Shown: positions 55,487 to 64,000 of the stretch, one piece after another
Layout of the letters: the number at the start of each line of letters is the position of its first letter
Numbering within the stretch: the first letter of the stretch is position 1
Assembly (NCBI GenBank): GCA_019096065.1
Contig: JAGUCH010000009.1
Span: forward strand, 2,738,001-2,802,000
Reading direction: 5' to 3'
Length of the DNA stretch: 64,000 nucleotides
Origin: Paracyclopina nana
Taxonomy: Eukaryota; Arthropoda; Copepoda; Cyclopoida; Cyclopettidae
Program-made: the position numbers and the translations under genes
Notes under the pieces: model-generated
The model's input: only the letters and a program-made list of their open reading frames with translations
The model's database searches: none
Told to the model about the DNA's origin: nothing

Positions 55487-55875
55487 AGCTTGTTCTCATA
55501 AACATTTCTATAAGGTAAGCAAGGCACTTTGCGCGCTTTTATCTCAGCATCTACTTGTCCGATTGGAACCAAATTTGGTGGAATTCATAAGGACGTATTG
55601 AAGAATCTTCATGCCAATTTTCATCCGGATTGGAGGAGGAGGCCGCCTTACTGAAAGTGAGGCAAATCAGTTAAGCAAAGGAGAAAAATCAGCCACCTCC
55701 TTAGAGACCTCCGATCCGGATGAAAATTGGCATGAAGATTCTTCAATATGCTCTAATGAATACCTCCAAATTTGGTTCCAATCGGCTCTGTACTTACTGA
55801 GTTATGAGCTTCCAAAGTGCCTTGCTTTGCTTACCGCCTGCCTTACTGAGTTTTATGAGAACAAGCTAATAGGAG
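55487..55875. mobile_element. Palindromic MITE, about 390 bp
   Basis: The arms from TAGCTTGTTCTCATAA inward and from TTATGAGAACAAGCTA inward are inverted. They match strongly at the centre, where CTTCATGCCAATTTTCATCC at 55610 is inverted near 55723-55742. The 89-codon frame at 55611-55880 lies entirely within it and is not a gene. Confidence 0.8.
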
Positions 55876-56392
55876 ACTAATTTCGAGACAATTTATTCTC
55901 GGACGAACCTAAATTAGCTTGGTTCCTGTTGCATGTACTCCAAAATAAATACTTGTCATGTGGAAACCTGGGGAAAATACCTTTGCCTTTATTTATGCCT
56001 CGTTATAGGTGATAAAGATTGATTGACTGCCCACAGGCTCAATGTGATCATGTAACCAAAAGTAATTTATTATGGTTTATGACCTCAAAGGTCAAACTGA
56101 ATAGCAAAAGTAGGCATTTCCAAATTGCCTCAGTTTATATTTTCTGCAAGTAGGCTCCAACAGAAAATAGCGTAAGTTTTCAACAGAAACCGACCGAGGC
56201 TTCGATTTTGAGGCTCATAAAAAAATTGCACCGTGTCCACGCGCGCTTTTCTTGTTCATGGTCATGACTGCTTTCTCCACTGTGCGCCCTCGAAGTTGCA
56301 GCACAGTGTCAGCTCTCCTATTGATCTTGGAAAGGCTTCTTCTTCTTCTTTTATTCTAGTTTTGCCTATCTTGCTGAGATGATCATGTGAAA
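55876..56392. other. 5' flank of the JIP1 gene
   Basis: Non-coding, presumably the promoter and 5' UTR of the next gene. A pyrimidine-rich (TTC) stretch precedes the ATG by about 40 bases. Confidence 0.4.
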
Positions 56393-59300
56393 ATGGCCGA
56401 CAAAGAATTCGAGGAGTTTGGTGATAGGCTTGACCAGTTACCTCAGCATTTCAAGGCAGCTGACCATACGTACAGGTAAGATCCGCGATATTTTTACAAT
56501 TAGACACACCCCTTATGCATGACAATCATGCACGTACACATGGCCTTTTTAGGGAACATAAAGTTGCATCGTAAAAAATAAACAAACTAGCATAAATCTG
56601 CACTACAGTTATGTAGGCTTTTTTAAATGTATTGGAGCCAATTTATTCAATTGAGGATCCCAGCTGAAATTTACCTCTCAAAAAGACAAGCAGGCTAGCT
56701 TTGCTTAAAAAAATGGCCTCCTCTATACGGCCTCGGAACTTGAACAAAATGGAACGCAGCTATGGGCAGATATTTATATGAATCCTGCCAAATTTATGCG
56801 AATGCACTCAGTGTTTGCTGAGATGTTTGCCTCCCTAGAACCTAGCTTAGCTTGCCTTAGCTTGACTTCGATAATATGAAATCGGCCAAGTGGTTTGTTA
56901 TTCTTGGTTATGTCCGTTAACAAACTGCAAAGATTTGCCCAAGTTTATGGTTTTCCACAAGGTTTTTGCTGTACAAACATGAGTCACGCGCGCGAAAAAC
57001 CACGTGGCATACTTTTGGTCAGATGTAGAGCAACAACAAATGCACAAAAATAACGCCTAATCGAATTTCGCCCATGCATAAGCACATGCATAATCAACCA
57101 TAATTCTAGCTTTCACTCTCAAAATTGCAGTAAAGTGACTCCATGGGAATTGCTTTTCTTCCTTAAATCATGCACATGAGGTTGCTGTAAGTGCATTTCC
57201 GCCAGGGAAGTATTTATGTGCAAACATGGTACAGATCTACCACTTCTAGATTGCTGGAGAATTCTGTGAGATACTCTTTTAAAAGGTTGGTCAGAACAAG
57301 TTAAAACTGGTGAATATTCGTTTGTCAAAAGCAGAGAATGTTGCTTTTCCTTTGAGGCAACCTTAAAAAAGGGCCTTTAATTATTCCGGGCCAGACATTT
57401 TTCTGGGCCTAATCATTTTAAGAGTCTTGTCCAACTAGGAGTAGTATCTGTAAGTGATGACTTCTGACCTGACCTAGACAGACAAAAAATAAACTTTCTT
57501 TGAACCACATGGGACCCAAGTTTCATTGCTATGAAAAAGCTAATTCTGCAAAAATCTGGAAGTACTTTTCTGTCATTGCTATATCTGAAAAAGGAAGCAT
57601 TATTTAGCTTTTATTTAGCTTCTATTTTTTGATATTACAACCACCCCTAAAAAAACACATATTAAGTTGTTGTCAAAAAGTTGAAATGATCAAATTAATG
57701 TTTCTTGTTTCACACATACTTCCAACAAAAGATTTCAGCTGTTATCTCTTTTGCTGCAGGTTGGTTCATGCAATCACCCCTTCTGAGGAGAACAAAAGTT
57801 TCTTAGAAAAGGTCCAGCTAGGGGAGAAGTTGTGTGGAATAGCCTCAGAGGCCAGCCTTTTGGCACCCACTAGGAGGCCAAAATATTTTGCCACTAGGGA
57901 TCAGGAGGAAAATCTTGTCCCATACAAACTTAAAGGTATTGAAAAAAACAAGTCTTGTCACCAGCTCCAATAGCTACACAGAGGTTTTTCCCCATTAGGG
58001 CCTCAAGAAGATGACTTAGACTCTTCAGAAGATGAGGATGTTTTGACATCAGCCTCAACCTCATCATCAGCCTCAAAAAGCATCAGATGGCATGATAGAC
58101 AGCATCAGCAGAGGCCTAGATCTAGACTCATGCCTTCTTTCACCAAAAAATCCCTGGAATTTCATAACTGTCCAAATGAAATAGTACCACCACCTCCCAT
58201 CAACCGGATAAAGTCAGGTATTGTTTTCATATAAAGTTAGGCTTGGGGAAACTCAGCAATGCTTACACGTTGATCTCATTTTCAGGAGGAGCTGTCAGCT
58301 CATCCTGCTCATCCTCTGTTATAGCAGTGAAGAGTTTATTTCAAGAACTTGAAGAGGCATCTCAAGAAGGGAGAGGAAACTTGGCACTCTGTTTGAACAA
58401 AGGTATAGTACAAAATGAGTGCATTTTTCCTGCCCTTCAGCAGAGCACCTCATTACAGAAAAGTACAGAAGGAAACTATTATCAGAGTTGAATGCAACAA
58501 GAATTTCAAAAATTCCTCTTGGCTCTTTGTTTTTGTTCTGCCAATACTTTCGGGACACTTGAAGTATACCTGTCAATACATCAAGTTAAGTTACAGAAGC
58601 CAACCGGTGGCCTGAAAGATAAGTTGCAGTGAGCTGAAATGCTGCATCTGTTTTCGAATATGGCCCATAAACAATTGGAAATCGATGCTATATTTTTAAG
58701 GCTCAGCTGTGAGCTTCTACGTCTGTATTCTTGCCAAACTTGATAGGGTTATGAATATGCAAGCTGCTGAAATTATTTTTGACTTGTGAGTGAGTCTCCT
58801 GCTGAATATTTTATTTGTTTTGGACCAGAATTTTGCTTAAGGCAATCATGTTTTTATCTATAGCTATGTCGTGCTAAGCATGACTATTACTCAATTTGGG
58901 CTTTTCATAACAGTTTGCAGGAGAAAAGTGCTAGCTCGATGTTGTAACATGAAAAATCTCCTAACTTCACTTCTAGTTGCTATAACTTTGCAGAGTAGTT
59001 GCAAACTTTGACATGAGAGACTAAAATTCTAAGCTGAGCCTGCAGATTTATTCTTGTTGGCAGGTAAAAGAAATGAGCTTTTTAAATCTTTTGATTTATT
59101 GCTCTTACTATGTCCAAGACAGACGTACTTGACTGTATGGATCTCAAAAAATTGGACTCATTTTTTAGTTGTGCTTGTACATCCATGCACCTCTTTTACT
59201 GCAGAAGGTCGTTCCCATATTGCCAGAAATAGCTAAGCTAAGGTAAAAAAGCTAAGCAAACGCTCAACATTTCAAGCAAAGCAGCTGCTTTTTGTAAATG

Positions 59301-62300
59301 TTGAGCGAAATTATGCAACGCAAACCAGTTAATTCGCACAACATTCACAAAAAAGCAGCTGTTTTGCTCGAAATGCTGAGCGTTTGCTTAGCTATTTTTA
59401 CCTTAGCTTAGCTTTTTCCGGCAATATGAGAACGGCCTTTAGTTACAACCTACAGCACTCATCAAAATGTCATATTTCACTTTTCAGGCCATGAAGAGGA
59501 AGAGGATCTCAATGGAGGAGATGTCGATTCTGGCAACTCAACCAGCCACTCGCCAGCAGAAGACAAAACTTGCATACTCACAACCAGCAGCTGTTTTGGT
59601 AAAACTATTCATTTTTAAAAAAATACCAAAATCTGCCATTTTTGGCTAGTTTATATGTGTAACCGTAATATTACTAGAGAGCAATTAAGCTTTCTTTACC
59701 TTTTCTGCTACAAGCTGAAAAAAGAAAGAGTGCTGCATTTTACAAAAATCGGCCTTTTTCCACAGTTGCTAGTTGATTTACCAGATTGTGGTTAATAGAA
59801 AGCAACCAGTTCATCTACTTGGGTCTGCCACAAAAGAAAAACATTTTCTGGTTAAGCTCATAGTACGCATCCACATGCTAATGTATTTAGCTGTATTCAG
59901 TGAGGAAGATTATTCATATTTTTGTAGCAGAATATTGGAGTATTGAACATGTCTATATACTTTACTAGCAAGAGTGCATAACAATATTCCAGAATGAAGC
60001 TACTACGATGTATCTTCACCTCAGGATACTTATTATATGTATGCAGGGCAAATTCTAGCACCAAAAAATGTTAACAAATACATGTAAATGTATTTGCTTA
60101 CGGAGCTTTGTTGACACTCATAGTATATTAGCTCAACTAGCTTGAAATCAATACTGACTGAATACATTATGAACCAGATGTATTTGTATGTATTCTCTTG
60201 GTCCATGAAACTAACCTTGTTTGAATGTAAATAGCTGATTGAAATTAAAATTTTCATTCTGTTCTGAACTCAGCTCAAGCTGATTGGATGCACCCACCAC
60301 ACAAATCTGCTTACATTTGCATTTTGCTTAGCAGGAAATTGTGGTTTGTGCTCAAACTCTTGGCGTGGCTGACTGTAATTTACTCAAATCATCTATGCTA
60401 ACTGCATTAACTATTACAGTGGGAAGTACAATCATAGCAATTGTATTTGTGATAATCAGTGTAGCAATATACTTTATTGAAGGACCTCATCCTCCCTTTT
60501 TTTAGAGCCTTGCCTTTGGCATGAAAAGTATTCGTTGTATTCTTGCCTGACAGTCCACAAATTGAATTCATTTCCGAAAAAGCCATATAATTTTAGAAGG
60601 GCAAAGGCATAAAAAGTGGCTTGAAAACAGGACCTTCTTAAAGGAACTGTATCCAGCTATTAATGTAATTTATATCTGATTAGGTGAATCTTCCTTATCC
60701 ACATCATCGTGTCTACCCATGTCTCCGTTAATGAGTTCCACCACGACCATTGAAATTGAAAAGCCTTTAGAGCTTCTGGAGCCAACTCATAGGGGCCTTC
60801 ATCGGTTTCTACCCAGACATTCTGACGAGATTGAAATTGATATTGGTGACCCTGTGTACGTGCAAAAAGAGGCTGAAGATTTGTGGTGTGAAGGTAAGAA
60901 AGACCAATTTATTGCCAAAGTTTGTGCGTCTCTTTGCGAAAATTAATGGTACTGCTGTAGCTAGACAAACTTTTTTTCCCTCACAAAAGAATTGAAATTG
61001 GAGCTTTTGTTACACAACTTGTGCTCTGAGCCAAAAGTGGGCCCAAAAATAGAAAACAATCATTATATGCCGGAATTGCACAAACAGCAGCCACAAATAA
61101 TTTTTCGTTTTCTTTTTACTGATGAAAACCATGTGCAGCTCTTATTAAAAAGTCTATTTAGAAGCTAAGTAATATGAGCTGGGGTACATAAACAGAGAAT
61201 ATGCCCTTTTGGTGCGATTATTTACTGATGTAGAAAGTGGCTGTTTACCATCATCTTCTTCTCTTGGAAGATGAGGACCAATCCACTTTGGCTTTTACAT
61301 GCACCATGTTCTTTAGGAGCCAATTTACGAACTGGTGACGTTGGCATTTTCCCCATTGCTCATGTTGTTGATGTGGACTACAACGACCTGTTTGACCCCG
61401 AGAATGGCGATGACAAAAAGGAGCGGTATCTTTTGGACTATTTAGGCTCGGTCGAGACTTCACTCTACAAGGGCAACATTGTGTTGTGCCAAGCTGTCAG
61501 AAAAATCCTAGGACAACACTTGTGCCAACCTCAAAGCACCGTCCTAGAAATATCGCATAAAGGCATCAAAATGCAGTCAAAATCCAAAGTAATTCCTAAA
61601 TGGATCATTTTGGCTTTTTGCGTAATTGTCATATTTTTACAGCCTGCACCAGGTCCCGACTATTTTTTCAACTTGAAAAACGTGACGTTTTGTGGCTTCC
61701 ATCCGAAAGAACCTCGATACTTTGGCTTTGTTACCAAACATCCACGAAAAATTAAATATGCTTGCCATGTTTTCCTTGGGCAAAGATCCACCCAACACGT
61801 GGCTGAAGCCTGCGGGTGAGTCTGGTAGCTCTGATTATCCGAAAGCGGCATTCCAAAACGGAACAGGCTAATTATGCATGTTCAGTTTGCGATAGGAAGC
61901 CTTCTGTAAAACTCGAGCCATTGTTGCATTTAAAGCTTAATTACTTTACTGCTGCATCATAAATATAGCAAAGTGGAGCCAAAATATGACATGATTAAAA
62001 AAGTTATTACAGCATGCCCTCATTTATGAAGGAAGAGCTGGTTTATGTATGCTATTTTCCATTAATTAAACCAACCAAGTCCCCAAAAATGCGTTTCAGA
62101 ATCGAGAGTTTGAAATTTCGAACACACCCTGTACATAAAGCATATCAGCTGAACGCATTGCAGCGCTAGCTTTATTTTTGTCCACTTGATGTGAAGATAA
62201 CCACTGTTTTCGTGGTTGGAAAGCAATTGGGTACAGCAATAAAAAAGCCATGCTCACATTTGGGAAAGCTCTCCTTATACCTCATGTATTATGCTATGGT

Positions 62301-62597
62301 CAATCTTTATTGCATTACTTTCTCTCTCCCAAAAAAGTCCAACGTAACGAGAATTTACTTGGAATTCTTAGTCGTCATAATTATAGATTTGACATGGCTA
62401 GGATATATTACTCGAGTCTGATACAACACTCAAATCTAGACGAGCTTTCCAATGAGTCCAGTTTCTTCTAGCTTCAACAAAATTGGTTCGGGTGATTTAA
62501 TCAAGGTCCTTTTTCTTCTTCTAGGCGAGCTTTCCAAAGGTTCTACAAGAAATTTATGGAGACAGCTTACCCAGTGGAAGATATTTACTTGGAATAA
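56393..62597 (+). CDS. Aplip1: JNK-interacting protein 1 (JIP1/APLIP1), 477 aa
   Basis: Nine exons, 56393-56475, 57760-57935, 57999-58217, 58286-58402, 59488-59598, 60684-60893, 61317-61588, 61643-61815 and 62525-62597, join in frame at every GT/AG border. The N-terminus MADKEFEEF is followed by an acidic/Ser-rich linker. The SH3 domain runs from THRGLHRFLPRHSDE through GDVGIFPIAHVVDV (exons 6-7). The PTB domain runs from ERYLLDYLGSVE to near the C-terminus. The protein ends with EDIYLE, the conserved kinesin-light-chain-binding tail of JIP1. JIP1 scaffolds JNK-pathway kinases and links cargo such as APP-like proteins to kinesin-1 in axons. Length is close to the fly protein (about 490 aa) and shorter than the vertebrate one (about 710 aa). 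I could not find a clear JNK-binding RPxxLxL motif. Confidence 0.95.
59206..59438. mobile_element. MITE in JIP1 intron 4
   Basis: A second copy of the element at 12803-13028. Ends are AGGTCGTTCCCATATTGCC and GGCAATATGAGAACGGCCT, with the same CAAACGCTCAACATTTC and AAGCAGCTG arms. The left terminus has diverged by two bases and no clean 3-bp duplication remains, so it is older than the 12.8-kb copy. Confidence 0.85.
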
Positions 62598-63513
62598 TTT
62601 GCTGAATTATGCTAAGCTAAATAAATATGACCTCAACTGCTTCTTTCTTGTTCATACTCACATAATTAGCATTTGCATGCACAATAATCCCTTTATAATA
62701 CCATATCGGTTTCCAATGTTTCTTGTTTTACCCTGTAAATGATGCATCAATCTTTTGCTTTGGAGTTTTAGTGATTTCATCTAATTTTGTGTGTTGTTAT
62801 TTGTTTCCTTGCCTAATCAAGTAGAATGAGAAAAAATTGGATACATGGCAAACGCAACGAAGTGCGTAGCGCATAATTAAAGCGAACCAGATATTCATCT
62901 TGTGACAAAATTGCTATACGCTTAATGTCTCTACTACGCATATATGTGAGAATCATCTATGGTATCTTCATTTTCGTAATTTCTCAGCAACAACAATTAT
63001 TGTGCCAATTTAACGAACAAAATAATCGTTCAAACTCAATTTTATTTTCAGTTGGCTAAGCTGTAATCACCACCTGAAATTGCTACGTTTTGCTAATATT
63101 CTCAAGCCAGCAAAGAATTTGTTAGAGAAAATAGAGCAATTTGCTAAAATATGAGTACAATTCAACAACGATCTCTCGATTTAACTACCAGTAACCAAAA
63201 CTAAAAAACCTTTAAAATGAATAAAAATTCCCTTCGTCAACATTTTTGCGTTGAAGATTTTTGTAGATGAACGCCACATTAGAGAAAAATCTGCAGAAAA
63301 TCACGCCACTCTCTGAAATACAACCTGACCATGCACAATGCATAAATTACTGCTATTTATACTAGTTCTACATAAGTATTCACATAAGTGGACTTGTTGT
63401 ATAGGTCATGGCTAGTAAAGCAGAAAACCACTTTATTGGAATCAATCAACCTTCAAGTACTGCATAAAAACGCAAGTGCAATTCTTGGCCTGGTATCATT
63501 TCAAGATTACATC
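62598..63513. other. JIP1 3' flank and upstream region of the acyl-CoA synthetase gene
   Basis: No additional gene recognised. The acyl-CoA synthetase gene probably has untranslated or short upstream exons in this stretch. Confidence 0.4.
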
Positions 63514-63904
63514 ATGAATGGGCCAGAGCAAATTTTGCCTGCAAATTCCTTGACAACATGTGATCCCAATGGGTGTGTCAAGATTCGTGATCGGGACCAA
63601 CTGGATCTTCTGATGGACAATCCACCCATCTCAGTGGTTCAAATGATGAAAAATACCTTGGAGAAGAATGGTGACAAAGTTGCACTGAGGATCAAAAGAG
63701 ATGACATTTGGCACCAATGGACGTTTAAGGAGTATTGGGAGGAATCCAGGAGTGCTGCCAAAGGCTTCATTAAATTGGGACTTGAAAGGCACCATTCTGT
63801 TTGCATTCTTGGTAGCAATTCTCCAGAATGGCTCTTTGCTCAGTTTGGTGCCATTTTGGCCGGAGGCATCTCGGCTGGAATCTACGCCACAAATCAGGGA
63901 AAAA
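63514..63904 (+). CDS. Bubblegum-type long-chain acyl-CoA synthetase (ACSBG), first conserved exon, partial
   Basis: The exon follows the acceptor catttcaag, four codons before the ATG at 63514. The protein begins MNGPEQILPA and contains the N-terminal features of ACSBG enzymes: a PISVVQMM segment, DKVALRI and WTFKEYWEESRSAAKGF. It ends with NSPEWLFAQFGAILAGGISAGIYATN, the conserved block just before the AMP-binding motif. The enzyme activates long-chain fatty acids to acyl-CoA. The rest lies beyond the window. I see no GT donor in the expected place after IYATN. The frame continues about 19 non-conserved codons to a stop near 63949. The exon end is therefore unresolved, from a rare donor, a sequence error or a lesion. 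Confidence 0.75.
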
Positions 63905-64000
63905 CTAAAGAACTGACAATTTGTTTTCTTCATTATGTCAAATTCTACTAGATTTTTCAACTTTGGAAGACGAAAAGGAGTTCAATTGAGTCTCGTTTGT

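Noticed and set aside
55611-55880. 89-codon ORF before the JIP1 gene
   Set aside because: It lies wholly inside a palindromic MITE.

Overview
This window looks like nuclear DNA of an invertebrate animal, most likely an arthropod and possibly a crustacean. The organism call is an inference. The grounds are AT-rich DNA with many short exons bounded by GT..AG introns, an APLIP1-type JIP1, a Jupiter/HN1 protein, a secreted non-specific nuclease resembling the crustacean double-strand nuclease group, and peptide-type GPCRs. I see no bacterial operons, rRNA genes or CRISPR arrays.

Layout. 1-6.1 kb: no recognisable gene, but several inverted-repeat elements. 6.18-7.31 kb (+): a small secreted acidic coiled-coil protein. 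8.2-10.9 kb (-): a complete five-exon rhodopsin-class GPCR resembling FMRFamide receptors. 11.5-12.0 kb (-): one exon with a Cys/His zinc-binding pattern, perhaps transposase-related. 13.9-15.0 kb (+): a secreted Cys/Asn/Gly-rich protein. 15.45-20.6 kb (-): a four-exon Jupiter/HN1 homologue. 21-29 kb: intergenic DNA with transposon remnants. 29.4-31.8 kb (-): a compact six-exon DEG/ENaC-like channel subunit. 32.4-38.3 kb: a large foldback structure made of inverted tandem arrays, whose arms carry a piece of the last exon of the neighbouring nuclease gene. 38.05-39.75 kb (-): that six-exon nuclease gene. 41.0-53.2 kb (+): a second, divergent 7TM receptor gene, split by a full-length BEL/Pao LTR retrotransposon (42.12-52.55 kb). 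56.4-62.6 kb (+): a complete nine-exon JIP1/APLIP1 scaffold gene. 63.5 kb to the end (+): the first conserved exon of a bubblegum-type long-chain acyl-CoA synthetase.

The most interesting object is the retrotransposon. Its two 214-bp LTRs look identical and it is flanked by a perfect 5-bp target duplication, so it is a recent insertion. Downstream of gag-pol, where envelope genes sit in retroviruses, it carries a roughly 1,040-codon ORF. That ORF encodes no visible envelope. It encodes an apparent DEDDy-type 3'-5' exonuclease domain (Exo I, II and III motifs all readable) followed by zinc knuckles. The pol frame has one in-frame TGA near the integrase C-terminus.

Exon boundaries were worked out by hand from reading-phase agreement and GT/AG sites. 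All multi-exon genes called complete here close in frame across every junction. Family names rest on motif recognition, not on a database search.
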